64,000 bases of DNA from Neorhizobium galegae. GTDB lineage: Bacteria > Pseudomonadota > Alphaproteobacteria > Rhizobiales > Rhizobiaceae. The notes below the pieces were generated by a model. It did no database searches. It was not told the origin of the DNA and saw only the letters and a list, made by a program, of their open reading frames with translations. The translations under genes were made by a program, and so were the position numbers. The stretch is taken from NCBI RefSeq assembly GCF_021391675.1, contig NZ_CP090095.1, positions 1,183,501 through 1,247,500 of the forward strand, written 5' to 3'. Shown here one piece after another: positions 50,406 to 59,148 of the stretch (within the stretch, counting starts at the first letter, position 1; each line of letters starts with the position of its first letter).

Positions 50406-50741
50406 TCAGGCCGTTTCGGCACCGAGTTCGAAAGCCCAGTGGATGAGGCGGTCCTTCAGCGTCCGGTCGCGCAGATAGCCGGTCAGCTCCTCGTCGATTT
50501 CCTCCAGCCGCTCGATCGCGAAATCCTCCGGCCGGTTGGCGTTCCAGACTGTCTGCAGGCTCCGGCTTACATGGCTGCCGTGCTGGAGCGTGAACCAGAC
50601 GCGGTTCTGGATCTTGTCGAGATCGCCCGCGCGGCCGACCCATGTCCGCCCGGTGGGAACAAGCCGGATGGCATAGATGCCGGCCGGAGCCTTGCGTTCC
50701 TTGTAGGCGGAGATCGCCGCTTTCCTGTCGATGATGTTCAT
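50406..50741 (-). CDS. GIY-YIG nuclease family protein
   Basis: A 111-residue protein with a GIY-YIG-like core: GIYAIRLVPTGRTWVGRAGDLDKIQNRVWFTLQHGSH, with GIY intact and YIG replaced by WVG, followed by the Arg of RVW and a later Glu (DFAIERLEEID). This short rhizobial form has unknown substrate; active-site changes make nuclease activity uncertain. GGAAGGCAAGGAC precedes the ATG. Divergent from the DUF1491 gene. Confidence 0.85.
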   Translation of the reverse strand: MNIIDRKAAISAYKERKAPAGIYAIRLVPTGRTWVGRAGDLDKIQNRVWFTLQHGSHVSRSLQTVWNANRPEDFAIERLEEIDEELTGYLRDRTLKDRLIHWAFELGAETA

Positions 50742-50771
50742 GTCCTTGCCTTCCTTGGTGAAGGTTCGGCT

Positions 50772-50824
50772 AATATCACCCGGGTAATATTATGGCAATA
50801 GTTGTATCCGGGTAAAATTGTGGC
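50772..50824. promoter_or_regulatory. palindrome and 28-base-spaced repeat between GIY-YIG and DUF1491 genes
   Basis: AATATCACCC and GGGTAATATT (50772-50791) form a 20-base palindrome with one mismatch. CCGGGTAATATTATGGC (50780-50796) recurs as CCGGGTAAAATTGTGGC (50808-50824). The spacer is the shared promoter region of two divergent genes, so it may be an operator for a regulator encoded elsewhere. Confidence 0.5.
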
Positions 50825-50867
50825 GAGGCAAGTTTGCGCCCGGCCCCGAAGCGCCGTAAGACGGGCG

Positions 50868-51212
50868 ATGCGCCTGAAATCCGAAATCATTGTCTCCGCC
50901 ATGATCCGCCGCGTCTTCGCGCTCGGCGGTTTTGCTGCCGTCGAAAAAAAGGGTGCGGAGGCGGCGGGCGCCATCTTCATCCGCCAGCGTTTTCGCGACG
51001 GGCTGGAAACGCTTTATGCGCCGGCGCCGCAGAATTTCTTCGGCGACGAGGACGATGGCGGGCGCAAATTCGAGGTGAGGGCGGAACGCTCCGAGCCGGA
51101 AGCCATCCGCGAGATGTTGTCGCGCGAAATGCGCTTCGATCCGGACCTCTGGCTGCTGGAACTGGAGATCGACGACGTCGCCGATCTCTTCGAGGTGGTG
51201 AAGCCGGCCTGA
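50868..51212 (+). CDS. DUF1491 protein
   Basis: A 114-residue protein: MRLKSEIIVSAMIRRVFALGGFAAVEKKGAEAAGAIFIRQRFRDGLETLYAPAPQ, then FEVRAERSEPEAIREMLSREMRFDPDLWLLELE. The start MRLKSxIxVSAxxRR is the family start, so ATG 50868 is chosen over a longer frame. The family is restricted to alphaproteobacteria and uncharacterised. It is convergent with the DUF2336 gene, four bases apart. Confidence 0.92.
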   Translation: MRLKSEIIVSAMIRRVFALGGFAAVEKKGAEAAGAIFIRQRFRDGLETLYAPAPQNFFGDEDDGGRKFEVRAERSEPEAIREMLSREMRFDPDLWLLELEIDDVADLFEVVKPA

Positions 51213-51216
51213 GCGG

Positions 51217-52218
51217 TCAGCGCACCCGGTAAAGGCCGTTGAGCGGCTTGCGGGCGCTGGCGGTGGTGCGGATTACCCGCGGCTGGCGGCTGTCTTCTGC
51301 ACGGTTGTCGGCGAACATCGGCTGATGCTGCTGTTCCGGATAGGTGTAGCTGTCGGCGCGGCGCCAGGCCTCGACGCGTTTGCCGCATTCGTCCTCGTCG
51401 AGCGCATCCCAGAGCGCGGCGGCGCGTGTCACGCCGTCCTGTTCCGCACCCAGATGGTCGTAGAGCCGCTGCAGGATGAACAGCGCATCCTCCGTTTCCA
51501 TCGCCAGGCCCTTCAGCGTCGCCGCGAGCTGCTGGCCGGAAATGTCGAGCATGATCCGCTCCGAAAGCCAGTGGCTGGCGGAAAGCGTGTCGGCAAGCAC
51601 GGTTGCAAACAGCCCGGTCTCGCGGTTTCGGGCGAAGCGGACGAGCAGCGCCTCCTGGATCGGCGATAGATTGCGCAAGCCCAGCCGGTCTGCGGCGGGC
51701 CGGTCGACATGGCCGGCAAGCGCCTTGATGCGGTTGCGCAGGAGTTCGTCGCGGGTGTTGCGCTCGGCCTCGTCGACCATTTCCGGCGTCGGCCTGCGCG
51801 GCAGGAGCGCCTCGAGGTTTTCGGGGGCATCGCTGCGCTTGGTGCGGTCGTGGCGAAGCCCGACCAGCGCGTCGATCACCGTTGGCGAGAGCGCCTCGCG
51901 GCGGACGATGGCGCGGGCATGCGCTTCCCCTTGCGTGCGGGCAATCGCGATCAGCGCATCGTCGGAAAGGCAGGTCGAGGAGGTGAGGAACGGGGCTGCA
52001 ACCGCGATCGGCTGGCTGGCGATGAAGAAGGCGACGGCCGGCGGCACGGTCTTGCATTGCGAGAGCGCTGCGACCGCATCGCGGCGGGCCTCTTCCGACG
52101 ATGCGGAAAACAGGGGGGCGAAGAGCTCGGCGAACTGTCGAAGCTCCGACCGCGAAGGGTACGGAAGACTTTCGAAGCTCGTCACCGTGGCCATCAGCAC
52201 CACATCCTTCTTACGCAT
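51217..52218 (-). CDS. DUF2336 protein
   Basis: A 333-residue all-helical protein built of HEAT-like repeats (ELRQFAELFAPLFSASSEEARRDAVAALSQ, PPAVAFFIASQPIAVAAPFLTS, LSPTVIDALVGL), matching DUF2336. Members occur across alphaproteobacteria and their role is unknown. The start is uncertain: ATG 52218 (MRKKDVVLMATVTSFE) has AAAGG ahead; ATG 52194 and a TTG at 52275 are alternatives. The 3' end has polar repeats (SYTYPEQQHQPMF). Confidence 0.85.
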   Translation of the reverse strand: MRKKDVVLMATVTSFESLPYPSRSELRQFAELFAPLFSASSEEARRDAVAALSQCKTVPPAVAFFIASQPIAVAAPFLTSSTCLSDDALIAIARTQGEAHARAIVRREALSPTVIDALVGLRHDRTKRSDAPENLEALLPRRPTPEMVDEAERNTRDELLRNRIKALAGHVDRPAADRLGLRNLSPIQEALLVRFARNRETGLFATVLADTLSASHWLSERIMLDISGQQLAATLKGLAMETEDALFILQRLYDHLGAEQDGVTRAAALWDALDEDECGKRVEAWRRADSYTYPEQQHQPMFADNRAEDSRQPRVIRTTASARKPLNGLYRVR

Positions 52219-52915
52219 GGCCTGGGGCCTTTCAAGGTCTCGAAACTCATTCGTCACTGGCAAACTCGCAATCAACGCAAAACAAATCCGGAGTGCCGAA
52301 CGCCGATCAGGTGTGCCGGAAAAGCTCGCCTGGCGTTCTCATCGTACCTTGCCTGGGAAACTCCCGGTGGCGCGCCGTCCGCTCACGCAGCTGTGAGAAC
52401 ATCTGCAGAATGGGGTCGCCTTGGTTTAACCGGATGCTAACTCTTGGAGGGTTAACGGTCTGTGAAAATGGTTCGTTTCGATACGCCGGTAATTTCTTGC
52501 AGTGTCGCTGTTTCTGCCAAAAATTGCAGGTCCGACCGACGCCTGCGAAGGCTGTGAACCAAACCGGCGCTTCTGCGTTTTGGGGTCGGACAACAGACAT
52601 GCACCGGTAGCAAGTGCTATATTAGCAGTAAGATATTGTTAACGGTGGTCTGGCTGAATCCAGGGGTAACCGGCGCGTATTTGCCGCGTTTCAAATGCCG
52701 GATGGCCCCGCGTCCCTGGGACCTTCCCGATAACGGCCGGTTCAGGCGGAACCGGCCGTTTATGTCGAAATGTCGTTGCGCTTTCGAACAAGGCGCACAG
52801 GCGAGAAAGGCGCGGATGCCCGGACTTCTGTCTCGGGAAGCGTCAGGCCCTTGGAGAGGGCAGGGTGAGATCGGTCCGTCTTCATCCGTCTCGAATTCCT
52901 TAAACGGAGACGAGC
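52219..52915. other. 700-base region without a recognised gene
   Basis: Holds the 5' side of the DUF2336 gene and the leader of the small gene at 52916. TTAA-CCGGATG-CTAA (52426-52440) is one base off the CtrA consensus. AACGGCCGGTTC and GAACCGGCCGTT (52732-52760) form a 12-base-pair hairpin with a 5-base loop and no U-run. No RNA gene was recognised, though a small RNA ending at this hairpin is possible. Confidence 0.4.
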
Positions 52916-53092
52916 ATGGCAGAGATCGTAGTATTGAACAGATGGCGCAGCGACAATCAGCGCCGGCCGCAGATCCGGATCGGCGAAAGCGAGAACGCCG
53001 GGCAGCTTCTGCTGTTCACCGGCGTGCGATACGAACGTTTCGAGGATTTTGGCGACCGCAAGGCTGAAAACCACGCGGTGCGTGCCGAATAG
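52916..53092 (+). CDS. 58-residue conserved-looking small protein
   Basis: A short gene starting at ATG 52916 (ACGGAGACGAGC ahead): MAEIVVLNRWRSDNQRRPQI, then a middle GQLLLFTGVRYERFED and a charged end. No domain is recognised, but codon use, ribosome site and compact hydrophobic core support a real soluble protein. It is convergent with the DUF1254 gene 15 bases on. It stands alone after a 700-base gap. Confidence 0.6.
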   Translation: MAEIVVLNRWRSDNQRRPQIRIGESENAGQLLLFTGVRYERFEDFGDRKAENHAVRAE

Positions 53093-53107
53093 TCGCGAAA
53101 TAGGACA

Positions 53108-53800
53108 TCAGAACCGGCTTCGGGAGCGCCATTCGAAGGGTGCGCAGGTCGCCTGGTTCAGGAATTGCGACACGATACCCGCAAAGCTCGGTTGCGGGAC
53201 GAGACTTCTCAAGACCACATATCCCTCCTCCGCCCGTGCTTCCACCAGGATCGACTGCGAAACCGCCTGCGGCAGCGCCTTGCGCAATGCCGTCAGCTGC
53301 ATCGGTGACGCGATCACCACATCCAGCACGCCGCCGGCCGACGTCCGGTCATTGATGCTGAACACCTCGTTGGACGACTGGTCGTAGACGCCGAGCGACC
53401 AGAAGGGCACGCCGCCATTGGCGGCCGTCAGCCTCACCGGCCCCTCCGAGATATCGAAGGCACAGACCGTCGCATCGACGAACGGATCGTCCTTGGAAAG
53501 CCCGGCGCGATCCGGCTTTTCCCTTAAGCGGTAGAAGCGATAGATCTCGCCTTCCGCCAGCACCCGCGTATAGGCGTCGCGCTCGCTGAAATCGGGCAGC
53601 GCCAGCACGATGATCAGGTGCAGCAGCGCCGCACCGACGAGCCCGGTGATCACCGCCAGCAGAACCTTCAGCGCAAAACCCCGGGAACCGGCCGCCTGGG
53701 ACGCGAACCCCCTGGACCCCAACCCCAAACCTCTCACGCGCAGACGTCTAAACCCCAGGCGTCTAAATCGCGGACTTCCGAACCCAAGGCTTCTAGACAT
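53108..53800 (-). CDS. DUF1254 membrane protein with a repeat-derived N-terminal extension
   Basis: A 230-residue protein: a membrane helix (about residues 45-68, VLLAVITGLVGAALLHLIIVLAL) and a periplasmic domain (RDAYTRVLAEGEIYRFYRLRE, DPFVDATVCAFDISEGPVRLTA, GGVPFWSLGVYDQSSNEVFSIND) of the DUF1254 type. The first 40 residues (RRLGFRRLRVRGLGLGSRGF-like) are Arg/Gly/Leu repeats absent from relatives, encoded by short tandem-like DNA. The start overlaps the end of the DUF1214 frame by eight bases, as is usual for this pair. Confidence 0.8.
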   Translation of the reverse strand: MSRSLGFGSPRFRRLGFRRLRVRGLGLGSRGFASQAAGSRGFALKVLLAVITGLVGAALLHLIIVLALPDFSERDAYTRVLAEGEIYRFYRLREKPDRAGLSKDDPFVDATVCAFDISEGPVRLTAANGGVPFWSLGVYDQSSNEVFSINDRTSAGGVLDVVIASPMQLTALRKALPQAVSQSILVEARAEEGYVVLRSLVPQPSFAGIVSQFLNQATCAPFEWRSRSRF

Positions 53801-54387
53801 TGCCGCACCCGGTCTTCTCGATGCGCGGCATGGTGAGGTCGATCAGGCCGGAACTGCCGGCCGTCGGCGTGTCGAACAGCGTCAGCGTCAGCCGGAACAC
53901 GCCGGGCGTCGAAACCGCCAGCCAGTTGCCGGGCTTGGCGGTTGCGGAAATCGCGATGTCGAAACCGCCGTCGCTGCTGCTGTTGCGCAGCACGATGCGG
54001 GAATTGAGCGCAGTCGGCAGATCCGATTGCGCCGAGGGCGGGGCAGCGCCGGGGGCTGCGGCAAACAGCGTCCAGAAACGCGCCGGCGGCGTATGGCCGG
54101 TGAGGCGATAGGAGCAGTTTCCGGTCAGCCGCTCCCCGGCCTGGTCGACCCGAAGCGATGAAGGTGAGGCCTTCGGCGCTCGCGTAGATGAGCTTGCCGG
54201 CACTGGCCCGGTGCGATTTCGCGTAAGGGTCCGCCTGCGCGGTCTGCGCGTCAGGAAAGGCTTCCCACGAGCCGAGCTTGATCGCGCCGAAACCGATCGT
54301 GGCATCCAGTGCCACGAGAGTGGACCATATCCCGCCGCCGAAGGCGATGGTGAGCGCGATCGCGATGAGGAAGGGAACACGGAACAC
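53793..54387 (-). pseudogene. DUF1214 protein gene with a frameshift
   Basis: From a GTG at 54387 the frame reads FRVPFLIAIALTIAFGGGIWSTLVALDATIGFGAIKLGSWEAF and AEGLTFIAS, then breaks. The family sequence continues in the next frame as VDQAGERLTGNCSYRLTGHTPPARFWTLFAA to RIEKTGCGNV at 53793. Removing one G from the GGG at 54149-54151 (plus strand CCC) restores a continuous protein of about 197 residues. The rest is intact, so this is a recent mutation or a sequencing error. DUF1214 and DUF1254 are normally partners. Confidence 0.8.
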
Positions 54388-54762
54388 GGGTTTGCTTTGG
54401 CCCTCGGACAGCTGTGCCAGAGGGTTAGCATTGATTCCAGTGCGAAGGAATGGGTGGGCTGTGTCTTTCCGGCACGCTCGCCTCATGGCTTCTGGCGCGG
54501 AGCGATTCGCTCCCCGTGTATCCTCGGAGAATCGTGGGCCGCCCTTCCTCCTATCCCCGCTGATCGACGGCGAGAAGCCCGCTGCCTGTGCCGGGATCGG
54601 TCATCCAGGACCCCTTGCGTGCCATTCCCACACAGGCTCGATCTTAGGGTTAACCCTTTGATAAGGTTGTTTCGAGCGGTTTCTGTGACTAAAAACGGCC
54701 TGTACCTTGCCCGGCTCATTCCTTGGCTACCGTGTCTGCGACGACGTTCCGGAGCAGAGACG
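54388..54762. other. 375-base divergent spacer, nothing recognised
   Basis: The region separates the DUF1214 gene from the next rightward gene. No repeat, strong promoter or small gene could be supported. Confidence 0.4.
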
Positions 54763-55242
54763 ATGAGAACATGGATGATGGCGAGCGGTGCATTGATAGC
54801 CGTGGCTGCTGGATTTTCGGGTGCCTATTACCACCTGAAGCCGGTGCCGGGGCCTTCGACCCCGAAGGACATTTCCCTCGACTTCATGACGCTGACCGAA
54901 AGTCAGCCGACGGAGGCGCGCCGCGCCATCGTCGAGGGTATCGAGATCTGCCTTCCCCAGCCGGCGCGGGAGGGCTGGACGAGCCCGCCGGTCAAGAATC
55001 TCGCGGTCGACAGCTATATCCGCTTTTTCGACCTGATGGGGCAGGAGGTGGGGCAGGCCGAGCGCAGTGCGGAATTCCGTGCCTGGCTTTCGCAGGCAGG
55101 CGGCGGCCTGTCGGAGCGGGACCGGATCGCCTTCGGCAAGCTGACTGAGGGCGGCCTGCACGAAGGCGTGACCGCGCTCTGCGTCGCCGCGACCGTGCGC
55201 GGCAAACTCGGAAGCCAGGGGTTCAGGGGTTTCTGGAACTGA
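54763..55242 (+). CDS. hypothetical exported protein
   Basis: A 159-residue protein with an N-terminal hydrophobic segment (about residues 5-23, MMASGALIAVAAGFSGAYY) that is a signal or anchor, and a helical domain with two cysteines (EICLPQPA and TALCVAAT) and SYIRFFDLMGQEVGQAERSAEFRAWLSQ. No family is recognised. ATG 54763 follows GGAGCAGAGACG. Its 3' end overlaps the convergent penicillin-binding protein gene by 20 bases. Confidence 0.75.
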   Translation: MRTWMMASGALIAVAAGFSGAYYHLKPVPGPSTPKDISLDFMTLTESQPTEARRAIVEGIEICLPQPAREGWTSPPVKNLAVDSYIRFFDLMGQEVGQAERSAEFRAWLSQAGGGLSERDRIAFGKLTEGGLHEGVTALCVAATVRGKLGSQGFRGFWN

Positions 55243-57436
55243 CGGCCGTTGCCTCGGCGAGCGATCCCGTCGCTGTCTTGTCGGCCACCTTGGCGGTGGC
55301 AGGCCCGAGCCGGCCCGCCTCTTTCAGCTTTCCGGCGATCTGCCGCAGCAGGCGGGTGGATTCGGCCGACAGGGAACGCGGGCGGATGAGCGCCTGCAAT
55401 CCGGTATCGATGGTGCCGTCCTTCTTCTTGGCGACGGCATTGCCCTTGTGGTCGCCGGTCGGCAGCGGATTGTCGATGCCGGGAATGGCACGCAGCTCGA
55501 TGCCCTGGTGGGCATAGTCCATCACCGTCTTGAAGGTCGCGGCCGGCAGCGAACCGCCCGTCATGTTGTCCATCGAGGTGAAGTCGTCGTTGCCGAACCA
55601 GACCGCGGTCGTGTAATTGCCGGTAAACCCGATGAACCAGGCGTCGCGATAGCTCTGCGAGGTGCCGGTCTTGCCCGCCGTGACGATGCCGCCGTCGAGC
55701 GCCGCCCTGCGGGCCGTGCCGATCACCGGGATCTGCGTCAGGATGCGGTTCATCGACGATGTCGCCTGCTCGGAGAGCACGCGCTTGGCCGGCCGTTCGT
55801 CGCGGTTGAAGTCGTAGAGCACGTCGCCGCCGTAGCCGAGAACCTGCTCGATGCCGTGGCGGCGCGATTCCATGCCGCCGGCCGGCATCACGGCATAACC
55901 CGTCGCCTGGTCGAGCACCGTCATTTCCGAAGTGCCGAGCGGGATGGTCTTGTCCTTCCTGAGCGGCGTTTCGACACCGAAGGCCTTGGCGGTCTTCACG
56001 ATCACGTCGGTGCCCAGATAGTCCTTGGCGAGCCTGACCGGCACGGTGTTGAGCGACTGCGCCATCGCCGACAGCAGCGTCACCTTGCCCTTGTAGGAAC
56101 GCGCGTAGTTCTGTGGCGACCAGCCGTTCCAGGTGATCGGCGCGTCTGAAATCGTCGATTCCGGCTTGAAGCCGTTCTCCATCGCCGCCGAATAGGTATA
56201 GAGTTTGAAGGACGAACCCGGCTGGCGCAGCGCCTTGGCGGCGCGATTGAACTGGCTTTCGCCGTAGTCGCGGCCGCCGACCATGGCGCGCACAGGCCCG
56301 CCGTTCTCGATCATCACGAGGGCGCCCTGCTTGACCTTGAAGCTCTCGCCATATTCGCGAAGGCTCGATTCCACCGCCGATTCCGAGGCCTGCTGCAGGC
56401 CCATGTCGATCGTCGTGCGCACCACGACCGAATGTTCGTGGAACTTGCCGGCCGAGGCCAGCCGCTGCACTTCGTCGAAGGCCCAGTCGAGGAAATAGTC
56501 CGGAGCCTTGACGTCGGCGCGGTCGACGACGGTCGCCGGGCTGCGGCGGGCGGCGATCACCTGGCCTTCGGTCATCAGCCCGCTTTGCACGAGGTTGGAA
56601 AGCACTTCGTTGGCGCGGGCGCGGGCAGCCGGAAGGTTGACATGCGGCGCATATTTGGCCGGCGCCTTGAACAGGCCGGCGAGCATGGCGCTTTCGGCAA
56701 GGTTCACTTCCGTGATGTTCTTGCCGAAATAGAACTGTGCCGCCGCCGCCGCCCCGAACGTGCCGCCGCCCATATAGGCGCGGTCGAGATAGAGCGACAG
56801 GATCTCCTTCTTGGAGAGGTTGGCTTCCAGCCACAACGACAGGAAGGCTTCCTTGATCTTGCGTTCGATCGACCGTTCGTTGGTGAGGAACAGGTTCTTG
56901 GCAAGCTGCTGGGTGAGCGTCGAGCCGCCCTGCACGACGCCGCCGGCCTTGGCGTTTTCGCTCATGGCGCGGGCAAGGCCGAAGAAGTCGATGCCGAAAT
57001 GGTCGAAGAAGCGCCGGTCCTCGGTCGCCAGCACCGCCTTGATCAGGTGGTCCGGCAATTCGTCGATCGGCACGGAGTCTTCGTGGATGATGCCGCGATG
57101 GCCGATGACGCCGCCATAGCGGTCGAGGAAGGTGACGGCGAAATCGCCGCGGTTGCGCCAGTCCTCGTGGGTTTCCTCGAAAGCGGGCTGGGCGAGCGCC
57201 AGGAGCACCACGAAACCCGCGGTGCCCAAGGTCATGGCCTCGCCGGCAAGTTCGAAGCCGATGCGTTTCCAGCCGCGCACGCGAAAACGGCGGAAGAAGA
57301 TGGTGATCTCCTCCCAGATTTCGCCAAGCCGGAAACCGAGATTCCAGACGGTGGAATCGATCCACGAATCGATGCGCAGCAGCAGGTGGCGCTTGCCGCG
57401 CGGCCGGTCGCCCGATGACTTTGGCTCGTCCTGCAC
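55223..57436 (-). CDS. class A penicillin-binding protein (PBP1A-type)
   Basis: A 737-residue bifunctional enzyme that polymerises and cross-links peptidoglycan: a membrane helix (about residues 63-82), a glycosyltransferase domain (LATEDRRFFDHFGIDFFGLARA with catalytic Glu, GGSTLTQQLAKNLFL, NEILSLYLDRAYMGGG-like) and a transpeptidase domain with PGSSFKLY (SxxK Ser), SLN in AQSLNTVP and KTGTS. The GTG at 57436 (VQDEPKSSGD) has GGGCGGGGA before it; a TTG at 57496 is an alternative start. It probably is its own transcription unit. Confidence 0.93.
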   Translation of the reverse strand: MQDEPKSSGDRPRGKRHLLLRIDSWIDSTVWNLGFRLGEIWEEITIFFRRFRVRGWKRIGFELAGEAMTLGTAGFVVLLALAQPAFEETHEDWRNRGDFAVTFLDRYGGVIGHRGIIHEDSVPIDELPDHLIKAVLATEDRRFFDHFGIDFFGLARAMSENAKAGGVVQGGSTLTQQLAKNLFLTNERSIERKIKEAFLSLWLEANLSKKEILSLYLDRAYMGGGTFGAAAAAQFYFGKNITEVNLAESAMLAGLFKAPAKYAPHVNLPAARARANEVLSNLVQSGLMTEGQVIAARRSPATVVDRADVKAPDYFLDWAFDEVQRLASAGKFHEHSVVVRTTIDMGLQQASESAVESSLREYGESFKVKQGALVMIENGGPVRAMVGGRDYGESQFNRAAKALRQPGSSFKLYTYSAAMENGFKPESTISDAPITWNGWSPQNYARSYKGKVTLLSAMAQSLNTVPVRLAKDYLGTDVIVKTAKAFGVETPLRKDKTIPLGTSEMTVLDQATGYAVMPAGGMESRRHGIEQVLGYGGDVLYDFNRDERPAKRVLSEQATSSMNRILTQIPVIGTARRAALDGGIVTAGKTGTSQSYRDAWFIGFTGNYTTAVWFGNDDFTSMDNMTGGSLPAATFKTVMDYAHQGIELRAIPGIDNPLPTGDHKGNAVAKKKDGTIDTGLQALIRPRSLSAESTRLLRQIAGKLKEAGRLGPATAKVADKTATGSLAEATAVSSRNP

Positions 57437-57622
57437 CTTCGGAATTCCCCGCCCTTTCGATGAGATGTGCTTGACGCGGTCCCCTGGAGGGATCAAGAGC
57501 TCTAGCCTCTCACCGTTAATCAGCTTTAGCTGACAAATGGTTGATGCGCGATATCAAAATCGCAACAGGTAAAATGCAGATATCGGGATTTGTTCCGCTC
57601 TGCCGCAAATGTGATACCCACG

Positions 57623-58084
57623 ATGACCGACGAACCTTTCTGGAAAACCAAGCGGCTCGACCAGCTGACCCAAAATGAATGGGAAAGCCTGTGCGACGGT
57701 TGCGGCCTCTGTTGTCTCAACAAGCTCGAGGACTGGGATTCCGGCGACGTCGTCTTCACCTCCGTCGCCTGCCGCCTGCTCGACGGGGAGAGCTGTCGCT
57801 GCAAGGATTACCAGCACCGCCAGGCGACCGTGCCGGACTGCATCCAGCTCACCCCGACGACGGTCGAAGAGATCGCCTGGCTGCCGCCGACCTGCGGTTA
57901 TCGCCTCGTCCGCGACGGCGAGGACCTCTACTGGTGGCATCCGCTGGTCTCGGGCGATCCGGACACCGTGCACCAGGCCGGCATCTCCGCCCGCGGCCGC
58001 ACGGTCAGCGAAAACGAGGTCGATGTGGAAGATTTCGAGGACTACGTGGTCGACTGGCCGCTGACGGTGGGCGAGGAACGCTAG
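57623..58084 (+). CDS. YcgN/YkgJ cysteine-cluster protein (UPF0260)
   Basis: A 153-residue protein with the UPF0260 pattern: [35 protein letters not shown], then [21 protein letters not shown] and a final [22 protein letters not shown]. The eight-cysteine cluster probably binds zinc or an Fe-S centre; the role is unknown. ATG 57623 (MTDEPFWKT) matches the family start. It is divergent from the PBP gene and convergent with the oxidoreductase. Confidence 0.93.
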   Translation: MTDEPFWKTKRLDQLTQNEWESLCDGCGLCCLNKLEDWDSGDVVFTSVACRLLDGESCRCKDYQHRQATVPDCIQLTPTTVEEIAWLPPTCGYRLVRDGEDLYWWHPLVSGDPDTVHQAGISARGRTVSENEVDVEDFEDYVVDWPLTVGEER

Positions 58085-58099
58085 TCTAGGGGCGCGGCG

Positions 58100-59101
58100 T
58101 CACTTCACTGCGACGACGACCTTCCCCTTCGCGCGACCCGTTTCGACATAGTCCAGCGCCTCGTTGGTCTGCTCGAACGGGAAGACCCGGTCCATCACCG
58201 GGCGGATGCGACCTGCCTCGATCAGCGAGGTGATCTGTGCGAGCTGGCCGCCATTCGCCGTCATGAAGAGGAACGAATAGCCGACCTTCCGGCGTCCCGC
58301 TTTTCTCCTGATGCCGAAGCTCAGCAGGCGCATGGCCTGTTGAAGCAGCCAGCCGGAGCCGTTCTGCCGGGCGAAATCCGGATCGGGCGGGCCGGAAATC
58401 GAGATCAGCTTGCCGCCCGGCTTCAATACATTCAAGGATTTCTCCAGTGTATCCTTGCCCAGGCTGTTCAGCACGACGTCGTAGCCCTGCAGCACCTTCT
58501 CGAAGTCGTCTTTCTTGTAATCGACGACGACGTCCGCCCCGAGACTTTTCGCAAGGGCGACGTTGGCCGTGCTCGTGGTCGTCGCCACATAGGCCCCGAG
58601 ATGCTTGGCGAGCTGGATCGCGACGGTGCCGACGCCGCCCGAGCCGGCATGGATCAGCACCTTCTGCCCCTTCTTCAGGTTGGCCCGCTCGACGAGGACC
58701 TGCCATGCCGTCAGGGCGACCAGCGGAATGGATGCGGCCTCCACCATGGTGAGATTGCCGGGTTTTCTCGCCACATCGGCCTCGTCCATGGCGATATATT
58801 CGGCAAACGTGCCGATGCGATCCTGGGCCGGACGTGCATAGACCTCGTCCCCCGGCTTGAACTTCCGGACATTCGCCCCAACCCGGACGACGACCCCCGC
58901 TACGTCATTGCCCAGCACCAGCGGAAGGCGATAGGGCAGGATAAGCTTGAATTCTCCGTCCCTGATCTTGTTGTCCAAGGCGTTCACGCCGGCCGCATGA
59001 ACCTCCACCATGACGTCGTTGTCGCGCAATGCCGGCTCGGGTATTTCGCGGAGCCGCAGGGCGCCGCCTTTGCGATAGCGATCGATCAGGAATGATTTCA
59101 T
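58100..59101 (-). CDS. NADP-dependent medium-chain oxidoreductase (quinone-reductase type)
   Basis: A 333-residue MDR-family enzyme without the zinc ligands of alcohol dehydrogenases: GNDVAGVVVRVGANVRKFKPGDEVYAR in the GroES-like part and the Rossmann segment KKGQKVLIHAGSGGVGTVAIQLAKHLGAYVATTTS (GxGxxG-like). These enzymes reduce quinones or enones. It follows the SDR gene by 47 bases on the same strand, so both are likely under the divergent HxlR regulator. Confidence 0.92.
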   Translation of the reverse strand: MKSFLIDRYRKGGALRLREIPEPALRDNDVMVEVHAAGVNALDNKIRDGEFKLILPYRLPLVLGNDVAGVVVRVGANVRKFKPGDEVYARPAQDRIGTFAEYIAMDEADVARKPGNLTMVEAASIPLVALTAWQVLVERANLKKGQKVLIHAGSGGVGTVAIQLAKHLGAYVATTTSTANVALAKSLGADVVVDYKKDDFEKVLQGYDVVLNSLGKDTLEKSLNVLKPGGKLISISGPPDPDFARQNGSGWLLQQAMRLLSFGIRRKAGRRKVGYSFLFMTANGGQLAQITSLIEAGRIRPVMDRVFPFEQTNEALDYVETGRAKGKVVVAVK

Positions 59102-59148
59102 CGGACTGACTTCCGTTTCCGTGGTGGCCGGCGGGGCTGCGATAATGC

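Noticed and set aside
52732..52760. Calling the 12-base-pair hairpin a rho-independent terminator
   Set aside because: No U-run follows on either strand and no gene clearly ends there.
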